64,000 bases of DNA from an uncultured Woeseiaceae bacterium (GTDB lineage Bacteria; Pseudomonadota; Gammaproteobacteria; Steroidobacterales; Woeseiaceae): assembly GCA_905480215.1 (NCBI GenBank), contig CAJQPL010000010.1:1-64000 (forward strand), written 5' to 3'. Below, piece by piece: positions 34,670 through 44,203 of this stretch. The translations under genes and the position numbers were made by a program. Every line of letters begins with the position of its first letter. The stretch's first letter is position 1. The notes beneath the pieces were generated by a model. The model was given only the letters and a program-made list of their open reading frames with translations. It did no database searches and was not told the origin of the DNA.

Positions 34670-35941
34670 TCAGGTAGCCAGAATTGGGCCCAGTGCTTCT
34701 AACAATTCGTCTATTTCCGACTTGCTATTGTAATGCACAGGTCCGACCCGAATTGCGCCGCCCGACTCGTGTATGCCCAGTACTTTCACGGCTTCAACAG
34801 CGTAGTTGTGGCCGCTCCAGACGAAGATATTCTGGTGTGCAAGCGCTTCGGCGACAACGTCCGGCGCTACGCTTGCATGCGTGAAGGAAACCGTGGGCAC
34901 TCGACGGTCGTACGCATCGACCGCAGTTACGCCTTGCACGGTGATACCAGCAATCGAAGTGAGTCCATCAATTAAATGGCTAGCCAGTTCTTTTTCATAG
35001 TCGAACAACAAGCTCATGGCAGCATGAACATCCCTGCGACGACCTGAGAATTGCGACCATTCGCTGGCGTATTCTGTTGCCATCGATGAACCGATCGAGG
35101 CGAAGTAGTCGATAGTTGCTGTTATCCCAGCGATCCCTTCATGACTCTGTGTTCCGGTTTCGAAGCACCACGGCAGCTCAGCTGGCGACGGACGAACTTT
35201 ATAGGGTTCGAGTTGTTCCATCACATCCCGACGACCCCACAGTATTCCCTGGTGCGGGCCGAAAAACTTGTAGGATGAACAAACAAAAAAATCGCAACCC
35301 ATATCCTGAACATCAGTTGCGATATGTGGGGCCGATTGAACGCCGTCAATGAATGACATTGCCCCGGCGGCGCGTGCTTTCGCACAGATCGTTTTGACGT
35401 CATTAATCGTGCCGATGAGGTTACTGGCGCCGCCGACACAAACCAGGCGCGTGCGCTCGCTGATGAGCTCATCCAGCACTTGCAGATCAAACTCGTAGGT
35501 CTCGGCGCTAAACGGCAACCATTTCACCTCGAGATCAAGGTCTCGAGCTAACAGCACCCATGGCCATACGTTCGCATCGTGGTCCATCTGCGAGACGATA
35601 ATTTCATCACCAGCTTGCAGCAGTCGACCAATCGATCGCGACAAGTGCAAGGTCATGGTTGTCATGTTCTGACCGAAGACGATTTCGTCAGCGGACGGTG
35701 CATTAATAAAGTCAGCCATTGCTTCTCTGGCGGACAAAACGACCGCATCTGCAGCAACTGCCGTCGCGAAGTAACCGCCGAGATTCGCATTTGTATTGAG
35801 TAAACAGTCGGACACCGCATTCGCAACCACACTGGGTACTTGAGTACCGGCCGGGTTGTCAAAATAAATTCGGCGCATGCCGTTATCACTTAGCGCTAGC
35901 GCAGGAAACTGCGCGCGCACTGCTTCAAGATCGAAAGACAT
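34670..35941 (-). CDS. Cysteine desulfurase-like class-V aminotransferase (TIGR01976 type)
   Basis: 423 aa PLP enzyme of the NifS/SufS superfamily. The PLP Lys is in SSYKFFGPHQGI, and DGVQSAPHIATDVQDMG precedes it; RIYFDNPAGTQVP is the subgroup's N-terminal signature. It lacks the Cys-bearing loop of typical desulfurases and has no isc/suf genes nearby, so it may act on another amino acid. The next gene upstream, a small hypothetical, starts four bases away and is probably cotranscribed. Confidence 0.88.
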   Translation of the reverse strand: MSFDLEAVRAQFPALALSDNGMRRIYFDNPAGTQVPSVVANAVSDCLLNTNANLGGYFATAVAADAVVLSAREAMADFINAPSADEIVFGQNMTTMTLHLSRSIGRLLQAGDEIIVSQMDHDANVWPWVLLARDLDLEVKWLPFSAETYEFDLQVLDELISERTRLVCVGGASNLIGTINDVKTICAKARAAGAMSFIDGVQSAPHIATDVQDMGCDFFVCSSYKFFGPHQGILWGRRDVMEQLEPYKVRPSPAELPWCFETGTQSHEGIAGITATIDYFASIGSSMATEYASEWSQFSGRRRDVHAAMSLLFDYEKELASHLIDGLTSIAGITVQGVTAVDAYDRRVPTVSFTHASVAPDVVAEALAHQNIFVWSGHNYAVEAVKVLGIHESGGAIRVGPVHYNSKSEIDELLEALGPILAT

Positions 35942-35944
35942 GAA

Positions 35945-36295
35945 TTAGTCCTGTGGCTTGCCGCCCCACTTCTCCATATGTGCTTCATTAGCACTCTGGC
36001 GAACTTTCGCATGGCGGCGATTTAGGTTTAGGGAGTCTGGGTCGCATACTTCAGCCCTGATTATGCCGAGATCGCTGGCTGCATCGAATAAACTCGGATA
36101 CCAGCGCTCCCAATTGGGAAGTAGCGCTTCAACTTGCTCGCGAAGGTTCATTGCCGCAATGTAACTGAGCGACTGCGACAAGACAATGGCATTTACACCA
36201 CAAACGGATGAGACGCCGAACTGGAAAGTCTTCGCGACGAACTTGGCGAAGAATGGGACAAGACCGTTTTCGCCGTTGTCACAGAATTCAGTCAC
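35945..36295 (-). CDS. Hypothetical protein
   Basis: 116 aa, GTG start with AGGAA nine bases upstream, preferred to the internal ATG, which has none. The C-terminal half (MNLREQVEALLPNWERWYPS, FDAASDLGI, NRRHAKVRQSANEAH) is helical, with a conserved-looking Trp pair; the N-terminal half is uncharged and could bury in a partner. No family recognised. It lies between the class-V aminotransferase and korB on the same strand. Confidence 0.6.
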   Translation of the reverse strand: MTEFCDNGENGLVPFFAKFVAKTFQFGVSSVCGVNAIVLSQSLSYIAAMNLREQVEALLPNWERWYPSLFDAASDLGIIRAEVCDPDSLNLNRRHAKVRQSANEAHMEKWGGKPQD

Positions 36296-36320
36296 ACAGT
36301 TCGTGTTTCCTGACAGCGCC

Positions 36321-37376
36321 CTAGCGGTAACGGTTCTGCAGTTTCTTTAGCTCTTTACCGCCGGGGTGTAGCCCGTCAAGTGGTAGTTGCGACAATGGCG
36401 AGTCAATATTACCCATTAACTCGTGCATTTCTGCTCTTGATTCGTCGAGGTACAATAGCCCAGTCGTTATTTCACCCGCATTGAAACGTTCGCGTAAAAA
36501 TTTAAACGCTGACGATCTACTTGTGAGGTCATAGTCCTTATCGACCTTGCGTAGAACAATCGTGCTGCCATCATGCATTTCGATTGGCATGGCATCGCCC
36601 TCGGCATAGGCTGCTTTGATTTCTTCGGCAGGCGGCACATAGTCCATATCGACTACGTGGTGATAGAACTGACGTGTATGCGCGTAACTCTTGGTCGAAC
36701 CCTCATGGTCATTGAATGTAACGCAGGGACTGACAATATCGAGTAGCGCGAAACCACGATGCATCAACGCGCCTTTGATCAGGGGTACCAGTTGTTCTTT
36801 GTCGCCCGAAAAACTTCGCGCGATATAGGTCGCACCAAGACTTAGTGCGGTACTGACCGGATCAATCGGTTCCTGATTGTTCGGCTCACCCTTCTTTGGC
36901 TTGCTACCAATATCTGCAGAAGCTGAAAACTGGCCTTTGGTGAGACCGTAAACACCGTTATTCTCGATGATGTAGCACATATTCAAGTTGCGGCGGATTG
37001 CGTGAACAAATTGGCCGACACCGATCGAGAGCGAATCACCATCACCCGACACGCCAACATACATCAGGTCTCGATTGGCAGCATTTGCACCGGTCGTAAC
37101 GGAAGGCATGCGCCCATGTACCGAATTGAAGCCATGCGATTGACTAACGAAATAGGCCGGCGTCTTCGAGGAGCACCCAATACCGCTCATCTTTGCCAAC
37201 ATGTGCGGCTCGATACCCAACTCAAACACTGCCTGAACGATCGCAGCGGTAACCGAATCATGCCCGCAGCCTGCGCAAAGCGTAGATACGGTACCTTCAT
37301 AATCGCGTGCTGTTAGTCCGAGCTTATTCTTCGGAATGCCGGGGTGCGTAATCTTCGGTTTGGCTATGAAACTCAT
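36321..37376 (-). CDS. korB: 2-oxoacid:ferredoxin oxidoreductase beta subunit
   Basis: 351 aa TPP-binding subunit. The TPP motif GDGDSLSIGVGQ is followed by ENNGVYGLTKGQ, and CAGCGHDSVTAAI (with the CxxC) and IGCSSKTPAYF give iron-sulfur ligands and the substrate region. It forms the catalytic core with KorA, converting 2-oxoglutarate (most likely) and CoA to succinyl-CoA with reduced ferredoxin. korA lies 15 bases upstream on the same strand. Substrate preference cannot be set from sequence alone; 2-oxoglutarate is the usual assignment for this arrangement. Confidence 0.92.
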   Translation of the reverse strand: MSFIAKPKITHPGIPKNKLGLTARDYEGTVSTLCAGCGHDSVTAAIVQAVFELGIEPHMLAKMSGIGCSSKTPAYFVSQSHGFNSVHGRMPSVTTGANAANRDLMYVGVSGDGDSLSIGVGQFVHAIRRNLNMCYIIENNGVYGLTKGQFSASADIGSKPKKGEPNNQEPIDPVSTALSLGATYIARSFSGDKEQLVPLIKGALMHRGFALLDIVSPCVTFNDHEGSTKSYAHTRQFYHHVVDMDYVPPAEEIKAAYAEGDAMPIEMHDGSTIVLRKVDKDYDLTSRSSAFKFLRERFNAGEITTGLLYLDESRAEMHELMGNIDSPLSQLPLDGLHPGGKELKKLQNRYR

Positions 37377-37391
37377 ATCTTGTGTTTGTGC

Positions 37392-39194
37392 CTAGGCGGC
37401 ACGCCCCTTTGCAATTTCTTCCAGGACACTGTCGACAACGAAGCCCGCGTTAATCGGCATGCCGTTGTAGTGCAATAAGGAAACCAGCTTCCGCTGATCC
37501 GCCTCGATGTCATTAATTAGCAATGTTCTTAGTTGCGCATCGCGATTCTGTTCGACAACGTAGATTACGTCATGCTGTTCAACAAACTCTTTTACTTCGT
37601 CAGCAAATGGGAATGCCTTGATACGGCAATAGTTCAGGCCAATATTTTGTCCCGCCAATCGATCCAGTGCTTCTTTGCACGCGCCGTCGCCGCTGCCAAT
37701 AGTAATCACACCAGCGTTATTGAATTTTGAATATTGGATATCCGGTTTCGGCAAGATCTTACGAGCCGTTTCCCATTTTACGAGCAGGCGATCAACGACG
37801 TCCTGATAGGCCGCTGAATCTTCGGTATAGCCGCCGAACTTTGTGTGGCCCGAGCCGCGAGTAAAATACGCGCCTTTCGGATGCACGCCTGGCAAGGTTC
37901 GATACGGTATGCCATCGCCATCGACATCAAGATAGCGATGAAATTTCTCCATCTCTTCAAGCTCCGCGGCACCGAGAACCTTGCCGCGATCCGGAACGTA
38001 ATTCTCGTCCCACTCCAACTCAGGAATCATCCAGTCGTTCATACCGATATCCAGATCCGACATGACGATAACCGGCGTTTGCAGACGCTCGGCCAGGTCG
38101 AAAGAATCCACCGCGGTATGAAAACACTCCGCCGGGTCAGCCGGGAAAAGCAGGACATGTTTGGTGTCACCGTGGGACGCGAACGCACAACTAATAATGT
38201 CGCACTGTTGCGTTCGTGTAGGCATTCCGGTTGATGGGCCGGTGCGTTGCACATTGAAAATGACAGTAGGTATTTCAGCGTAATACGCATAGCCGATAAA
38301 TTCGCTCATCAATGAAATACCCGGTCCACTGGTCGGCGTAAACGAGCGAGCGCCATTCCAGGCGGCGCCGATGACCATACCAATGGCGGCCAGTTCATCT
38401 TCGGCCTGGATCACGGCATAAGTCGCTTTTCCGCTATCGGGGTCGACGCGGTAGCGCGAACAAAAATTGCGGAACGCGTCCATAAGCGATGTTGAGGGCG
38501 TGATCGGATACCAGGCGCCGACCGTCGCGCCAGCGTACATGCAACCAAGGCCCGCCGCCGTGTTGCCATCGATAATGATACTGCCTGATGTGGCATCCAT
38601 CGCTTCGACGCGCATATCCAATGGACAAACGACGTGCTTCTGCGCGTAGTCGTAACCGAGTCGAATCGCTTTCATGTTGGATTCGATCAAGTGCGCCTTC
38701 GCGGCGAAGGTTTCTTCGAGAAGCGTAGTAATGATCTTTAGATCGAGATCTAGCAAAGCCGCGATGGCGCCGACATATGCGATATTCTTTATCAGAATTC
38801 TGGCGCGTGCACCGTCGAAACTCTCGTTGCACAAGCGAGAAAACGGAATGCCGATGACTGTAATGTCTTCGCGATTCAGCATTTGGCTGCGTGGCCACGT
38901 GGAGTCGTAGACCAGCCAACCGCCAGGTTCAACATCAGCCATATCCTGCGCATAGGTTTGCGCATTCATGGCAACCATCACGTCGACCCGATTGGACCGC
39001 GACTGATAGCCGTCACCGCTTACGCGTATCTCGTACCAGGTAGGCAGACCCTGAATATTCGATGGGAAGTAATTCTTGCCAACGACCGGCACACCCATTC
39101 GAAAGATGGCTTTGCGAAGCAAACCGTTAGCACTGGCAGACCCAGTACCGTTCACGGTACCTATTTTGATAACAACGTCGTTTACAGTTGCCAC
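37392..39194 (-). CDS. korA: 2-oxoacid:ferredoxin oxidoreductase alpha subunit (gamma-alpha fusion)
   Basis: 600 aa. The N-terminal gamma domain (about residues 1-180: GTVNGTGSASANGLLRKAI) is fused to the alpha domain (from about 210: DGNTAAGLGCMYAGATVGAWYPITPSTSLMD), with the C-terminal domain ending in INAGFVVDSVLEEIA. The fused form is the usual Kor architecture. Coupled to korB downstream and to the flavoprotein/ferredoxin subunit upstream (nine bases), which likely links ferredoxin to NAD(P)H. Confidence 0.93.
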   Translation of the reverse strand: MATVNDVVIKIGTVNGTGSASANGLLRKAIFRMGVPVVGKNYFPSNIQGLPTWYEIRVSGDGYQSRSNRVDVMVAMNAQTYAQDMADVEPGGWLVYDSTWPRSQMLNREDITVIGIPFSRLCNESFDGARARILIKNIAYVGAIAALLDLDLKIITTLLEETFAAKAHLIESNMKAIRLGYDYAQKHVVCPLDMRVEAMDATSGSIIIDGNTAAGLGCMYAGATVGAWYPITPSTSLMDAFRNFCSRYRVDPDSGKATYAVIQAEDELAAIGMVIGAAWNGARSFTPTSGPGISLMSEFIGYAYYAEIPTVIFNVQRTGPSTGMPTRTQQCDIISCAFASHGDTKHVLLFPADPAECFHTAVDSFDLAERLQTPVIVMSDLDIGMNDWMIPELEWDENYVPDRGKVLGAAELEEMEKFHRYLDVDGDGIPYRTLPGVHPKGAYFTRGSGHTKFGGYTEDSAAYQDVVDRLLVKWETARKILPKPDIQYSKFNNAGVITIGSGDGACKEALDRLAGQNIGLNYCRIKAFPFADEVKEFVEQHDVIYVVEQNRDAQLRTLLINDIEADQRKLVSLLHYNGMPINAGFVVDSVLEEIAKGRAA

Positions 39195-39203
39195 TGGGAT
39201 CCT

Positions 39204-41018
39204 CTAAGTGCCGGATTCGGCTACAAGCCGCGGCGTTTCTTTGGGCAATTCGTCTTTTGCATACGGAATTTTGATGGTGGACTTTTGCATGTCCCAGGCC
39301 CCGGTTGGGCAGCGTTCGGCACACAAACTGCAGTGCACACACAGGTCTTCATCTTTCACCATCACGCGACCGGTTTGCGGTAATTCAGCCGAAACATACA
39401 AATCCTGCTCATGATTCTCGGCCGGCGCGCTCAAGCGTGTACGTAAATCATCCTCATCGCCGTTGCTCGTCATCGTCAGGCAATTGACCGGGCATATATC
39501 AATGCACGCGTCGCACTCGATACAAAGATCCGCAGTGAACACAGTTTGAATATCGCAGTTCAGACAGCGCTCGACTTCCTCCACCGCCTGTTCCGCGGTA
39601 AAGCCAAGCTCCACTTCGATATTTATCTGCTTGAATCGCTCTTTAAGGTCGACATGCGGCATTAGTCGGCGTGACGCCGCGTCGTAGTCATTCGAGAAGC
39701 TCCATTCGTGCATGCCCATCTTCTGACTTGCCAGGTTGAGGCCATCCGGCAAACGATCTTCGATATTCTCACCCTGGCAATAACGGTGAATAGAAATCGC
39801 TGCCTGGTGACCGTGCTCAACGGCCCAAATAATATTTTTCGGTCCAAACGCCGAATCACCGCCAAAGAATACGCCGTCGCGGCCGCACATCATTGTGGTT
39901 TCGTTAACGATCGGGCAATCCCATTCGTCGAATTCTATGCCTATATCACGCTCAACCCATGGGAAAGCGTTATCCTGACCAATCGCCAGTACCACATCGT
40001 CGCAGGGAATAATTTTCTCGCCGACGACAGTGCCACGATCGATGCGGCCATTTTCGTCGATGTTGTATTCCATCATTTCGAACGTCATTCCGACCAAACG
40101 CCCGTTTTCGATGACGAAATCTTTCGGCGAGTGATTGATAAGAATCTCTACGTTCTCTTCTTCCGCATCCTCAAGCTCCCAATCGGACGCTTTGAAGTAG
40201 CCGCGCGGTTTTCGCGCCATGACTTTTACATCATCAGCGCCTATGCGCAGTGATGTCCGGCAACAATCCATGGCGGTGTTACCGACGCCGATAATAAGGA
40301 CTCGTTTGCCAATGCTCTTGGTATGTTCGAACGCAACCGATTCCAGCCAGTCGATGCCAATATGTATGTTTTCGGAATCGTAACGACCGGGGATTTCCAG
40401 ATTTTTGCCGCGCGGCGCTCCGGTACCTACGAAAACCGCATCGAATTTTTCATCCAGCAAGCCTTTCAGACTATCGATCGGATGATTCAGCTTGAGATCC
40501 ACGTCCATATCGAGGATGTAACCGATCTCCTCGTCCAGAACTTTAGGCGGTAGCCGAAATTGCGGAATATTGGTTCGCATGAGTCCGCCGGTTGTTTGCA
40601 GCGCCTCAAATATCGTGACCTCGTAGCCAAGCGGTGCGAGGTCATTCGCAACCGTCAGCGATGCGCAACCCGCACCGATCAGGGCAACCTTCTTGCCGTT
40701 GCTAGTATCAGGTGCTTTCGGTAGCCGCGCAGTAATATCGTCACGATGATCTGCCGCAACTCGCTTCAGGCGACAGATAGCGACCGGCTTGTCTTCAACT
40801 CGCCCACGACGACAGGCAGGTTCGCATGGGCGATCGCAGACACGGCCTAAAATACCCGGAAAAACGTTGGATTTTCGGTTCTCCATGTAGGCATCGGAGA
40901 ACTCGCCCTGCGCGATCATACGGATGTAAGCAGGTACGTCGGTGTGAGCGGGACAGCCACGCTGACAATCGACGACTTTGTGAAAGTAATCAGGGTTGGA
41001 AGTATCTGTGGGCTTCAT
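39204..41018 (-). CDS. GltD-like NAD(P)H oxidoreductase fused to a dicluster ferredoxin
   Basis: 604 aa. An N-terminal domain with Cys-rich CQRGCPAHTDVPAYI and VCDRPCEPACRRG provides [4Fe-4S] ligands as in the glutamate synthase small subunit. FAD (IGAGCASLTVANDL, about residue 113) and NAD(P)H (IGVGNTAMDCCRTSL) Rossmann motifs follow. The C-terminal part carries two more clusters, CIECDACIDICPVNC and CVHCSLCAERCPTG. With korAB it would let the oxoacid oxidoreductase exchange electrons with NAD(P)H, forward or reverse. First gene of the three-gene operon. Confidence 0.9.
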   Translation of the reverse strand: MKPTDTSNPDYFHKVVDCQRGCPAHTDVPAYIRMIAQGEFSDAYMENRKSNVFPGILGRVCDRPCEPACRRGRVEDKPVAICRLKRVAADHRDDITARLPKAPDTSNGKKVALIGAGCASLTVANDLAPLGYEVTIFEALQTTGGLMRTNIPQFRLPPKVLDEEIGYILDMDVDLKLNHPIDSLKGLLDEKFDAVFVGTGAPRGKNLEIPGRYDSENIHIGIDWLESVAFEHTKSIGKRVLIIGVGNTAMDCCRTSLRIGADDVKVMARKPRGYFKASDWELEDAEEENVEILINHSPKDFVIENGRLVGMTFEMMEYNIDENGRIDRGTVVGEKIIPCDDVVLAIGQDNAFPWVERDIGIEFDEWDCPIVNETTMMCGRDGVFFGGDSAFGPKNIIWAVEHGHQAAISIHRYCQGENIEDRLPDGLNLASQKMGMHEWSFSNDYDAASRRLMPHVDLKERFKQINIEVELGFTAEQAVEEVERCLNCDIQTVFTADLCIECDACIDICPVNCLTMTSNGDEDDLRTRLSAPAENHEQDLYVSAELPQTGRVMVKDEDLCVHCSLCAERCPTGAWDMQKSTIKIPYAKDELPKETPRLVAESGT

Positions 41019-41101
41019 TCGGTCGGTTACGCCAAGACTTTCGCTCTTGATTTTGGGCTAGCATAGCGGGATCGCAGGGAAAGTAAACAATTTCCGAAAA
41101 T

Positions 41102-42442
41102 CTAACGCGCCCGCTGAAATTCCAGCTTCTGGCCGGCAACGATTCCACTAAGATTTCCATCGCTATAGACGACATCACCATTTACGACAGTGGTATCGAT
41201 TGTCGACGAAAATTGATGCCCTTCGAAAGGCGACCACTGGCATTTGCTGAGCAGATTCGCCTTTTCGACACGATAGGCTCTGGCGGGATCGACAACCACG
41301 AGATCCGCGTACCACCCTTCGCGGACGTAGCCGCGATCCTTGACTCCGAAGATGTCCGCCGGCGCATGACACGCACGATCGACCAGCAGCTCAACACTGA
41401 TCTGGCCGTCAGCCACCAGGTCAAATAGCGTTAACAAGGCATGTTGCACCAGCGGCAGCCCGGCAGGTGACTTAAAGTACTTTTCGGCCTTTTCCTGCGC
41501 GAGGTGCGGTGCGTGGTCTGTTGCGATGATATCGATACGCTGATCATTGAGCGCGGCGATTAGTGCCATGCGGTCTTCGGCTCGCTTAATGGCCGGATTG
41601 CACTTGATGGCCGCCCCCAGTTCCTCGTATCGAGATTCGTCAAACCATAAGTGGTGAACGCAGACTTCCGCCGTTATGCGCTTTTCGGAGCGATGTGCCG
41701 TCGAAAACAAGCCCATCTCAATCTCCGTCGTCAAGTGCAGGACGTGCAGTAATGCGTCGTGTCGACTCGCAAGGCTCGTTGCCAGTGTGGAAGACGCGAG
41801 ACAGGCTTCTGCAGAACGGATCGCCGGATGCTCAGTGAGTGGAACGTCTTCACCGAATTTTTCGCGTGCCGCCGCTTCATTTGCCCAAATCATTGGCGAA
41901 TCTTCACAATGAGTGAGCACGATAATCGGGGCATGCTTGAATAAACGGTCCAGTGTTTGCGGATCATCCACCAACATATCGCCCGTTGACGCGCCCATAA
42001 ACGCTTTAATACCCGCCGCCTCACCAACCTGTAGCGCCTTTATCTCCTCAATGTTGCCGTTGGTGGCGCCAAAATGAAAACCATAATTAGCTGAGCAACG
42101 ACCTACAGCCATGTCGTACTTGTCTTTTAATGCGGCTCGCGTCGTGGTTTGCGGATTAACGTTGGGCATATCCATGAAGCTCGTAATACCGCCCGCGGCG
42201 GCGGCGGCTGACTCGGTAGCCAGATCGCCCTTATGCGTCATACCCGGCTCGCGAAAATGCACCTGGTCATCGATCATGCCGGGCAATAGGTATTTGCCGG
42301 CTAAATCGATAACGGTCATATCGTCGCTAGCAGCGATAGAAGAAGCCACTTTTGCGATTCGTTCGCCATCGATCAACACATCGGCGTCGATAGTCTGGCC
42401 TTCATTTACGAGACGGGCGTTACTGAATAGCGTCTTGCTCAA
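41102..42442 (-). CDS. pyrC: Dihydroorotase (type I-like)
   Basis: 446 aa cyclic amidohydrolase; closes carbamoyl-aspartate to dihydroorotate in pyrimidine synthesis. GMIDDQVHFREPGMTHKGD contains the Arg for the substrate and one His of the usual HxH pair; the first His is Gln here (QVH). SFMDMPNVNP, ILLTHCEDSP-like THCEDSP, HVLHLTTEIE and TDHAPH fill the other metal positions. The QVH form is widespread in a Bacteroidetes/gammaproteobacterial subgroup, so it is not decay. The reaction is still likely, but hydantoinase-like activity cannot be excluded. Confidence 0.85.
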   Translation of the reverse strand: MSKTLFSNARLVNEGQTIDADVLIDGERIAKVASSIAASDDMTVIDLAGKYLLPGMIDDQVHFREPGMTHKGDLATESAAAAAGGITSFMDMPNVNPQTTTRAALKDKYDMAVGRCSANYGFHFGATNGNIEEIKALQVGEAAGIKAFMGASTGDMLVDDPQTLDRLFKHAPIIVLTHCEDSPMIWANEAAAREKFGEDVPLTEHPAIRSAEACLASSTLATSLASRHDALLHVLHLTTEIEMGLFSTAHRSEKRITAEVCVHHLWFDESRYEELGAAIKCNPAIKRAEDRMALIAALNDQRIDIIATDHAPHLAQEKAEKYFKSPAGLPLVQHALLTLFDLVADGQISVELLVDRACHAPADIFGVKDRGYVREGWYADLVVVDPARAYRVEKANLLSKCQWSPFEGHQFSSTIDTTVVNGDVVYSDGNLSGIVAGQKLEFQRAR

Positions 42443-42544
42443 CGGATTATTCCCAGAGTATTGGATGACGCATTATGGAAGCCTCAATCGACGATTACCA
42501 TTGCTACCTTTGCGGGCGGCCGTCGGGTGTGCGATAACCGCGCT

Positions 42545-44062
42545 ATGGATGCTCAGAAATACCTGGATTTAATTCGCGATGCGGACGTCTATGACGTCGC
42601 GATCGAGTCTCCGCTTGAGCTGGCAAAAAACCTGTCGGCCAAAATTCAGAATACAGTGCTCCTGAAGCGCGAAGACCTGCAACCGGTGTTCTCCTTCAAG
42701 CTACGAGGTGCTTTCAATAAGATCTCCAAGTTGAGCGATGCTGAGCTCACCAACGGCATCATTTGCAGCTCGGCCGGCAATCATGCCCAGGGCGTGGCGC
42801 TGGCAGCGCAATCACGGGGTATTCGGGCAGTGGTCGTCATGCCGATTACGACGCCGAGTATCAAGGTGAATGCCGTTCGTGAACTGGGTGGTGAAATAAT
42901 TCTTAGCGGCGATGCTTATGACGACGCCTACGCCCATGCGCGCGAAATTGCGGACCAACAGGCGTTGACGTTTATTCACCCTTTTGATGATCCACTCGTT
43001 ATCGCCGGCCAAGGCACAATCGGACTTGAAATTCTCAAGCAGGCCGACGGCGACATAGACGCCATTTTTGTACCGATCGGCGGCGGCGGCCTGATTGCCG
43101 GCATCGCCTGCTGCATCAAACTGCAACGCCCCGATATCCGTATCATCGGCGTAGAGCCCGAAGATTCTGCGGCCATGCGCGATTCCCTGCTTGCTGGCGA
43201 GCCGGTTTCTCTCGACCACGTGGGTATATTCGCAGACGGCGTTGCCGTGCGCCGAGTAGGCGACGAAACATTCCGACTTTGCCAAATGTTTGTCGACGAA
43301 ATCGTCACAGTGGACACCGATCAATGTTGTGCGGCGATTCGCGATATTTTCGACGACACACGCTCAATTGTAGAACCCGCAGGTGGTCTGGCGGTTGCCG
43401 GTGCGAAAAAGTACGCAGCGGAGAATAATCTAAGCGGGCAAACGTTTGTCGCGATTAATTGCGGTGCCAACGTCAACTTCGACCGCTTGCGTCATATCGC
43501 AGAACGCGCGGCGGTAGGCGACCAGACTGAAATGCTGATCGCTGCCGAAATCCCGGAGAAGCCAGGAAGTTTCCGGCGTTTTTGCGAAGTCCTCGGGAGA
43601 CGCAGCATTACTGAGTTCAACTATCGCTACACCGATACAAAAAAAGCGCATATTTTCGTTGGCATACATTTATCGGACGGGCAAAGCGAAAGCAGAGCTT
43701 TACTCGAATCATTGACAGCCGCCAAATATCCGGTGGTCGATCTCAGTACAAACGAAATGGCGAAGCTGCACGTTCGGCATATGGTCGGTGGTCGGGCTGC
43801 GGAGATTCCTAATGAGCGTTTGTTTCGGTTTGAATTTCCGGAACGTCCGGGCGCGCTGCTGGATTTCCTGAATGCCATCGGCACCGACTGGAATATCAGT
43901 CTTTTCCACTATCGAAATCACGGTTCAGACTACGGTCGCGTACTGGCGGGAATTGACGTGCCCAATACGGAGACCGACAAACTCGAAGCCCATTTGGCTG
44001 AGCTCGGATACCCACACTGGGAAGAGAGCGATAACCCCGCCTACACGATGTTTCTATCTTAA
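42545..44062 (+). CDS. ilvA: Threonine ammonia-lyase, biosynthetic
   Basis: 505 aa from the ATG at 42545; the track start at 42461 is upstream of a better-placed start and adds 28 residues. Converts threonine to 2-oxobutyrate, first step of isoleucine synthesis. PLP Lys lies in VFSFKLRGAF, with SAGNHAQG and GGGGLIAG loops. Two ACT-like regulatory domains follow (about 330-415, EKPGSFRRFCEVLG; and 425-500, ERPGALLDFLNAIG), so it should be inhibited by isoleucine, unlike the shorter enzyme at 24.8 kb. Confidence 0.95.
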   Translation: MDAQKYLDLIRDADVYDVAIESPLELAKNLSAKIQNTVLLKREDLQPVFSFKLRGAFNKISKLSDAELTNGIICSSAGNHAQGVALAAQSRGIRAVVVMPITTPSIKVNAVRELGGEIILSGDAYDDAYAHAREIADQQALTFIHPFDDPLVIAGQGTIGLEILKQADGDIDAIFVPIGGGGLIAGIACCIKLQRPDIRIIGVEPEDSAAMRDSLLAGEPVSLDHVGIFADGVAVRRVGDETFRLCQMFVDEIVTVDTDQCCAAIRDIFDDTRSIVEPAGGLAVAGAKKYAAENNLSGQTFVAINCGANVNFDRLRHIAERAAVGDQTEMLIAAEIPEKPGSFRRFCEVLGRRSITEFNYRYTDTKKAHIFVGIHLSDGQSESRALLESLTAAKYPVVDLSTNEMAKLHVRHMVGGRAAEIPNERLFRFEFPERPGALLDFLNAIGTDWNISLFHYRNHGSDYGRVLAGIDVPNTETDKLEAHLAELGYPHWEESDNPAYTMFLS

Positions 44063-44177
44063 TTGAAAAGCCTGCTTAGCCAGCCTGATTTGCTAGTCGC
44101 GAAATGACGCGTCTCGTCGATCGAGTTTGCGTAACAAACCTTTATATCCCTTATATTGTTTGTCTCGTTCCCATTAG

Positions 44178-44203
44178 CGGTAGCGATTGCGACCGTTTTT
44201 TTT
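44178..44203 (+). terminator. Probable terminator after ilvA
   Basis: CGGT-A-GC-GATT-GC-G-ACCG (44178-44195) forms an interrupted stem and is followed by eight T. The stem is weak, but position and T tract fit. Confidence 0.45.

Noticed and set aside
39708-40253. 181-aa + strand ORF
   Set aside because: Shadow of the GltD-like gene; the minus-strand protein has complete cofactor motifs.
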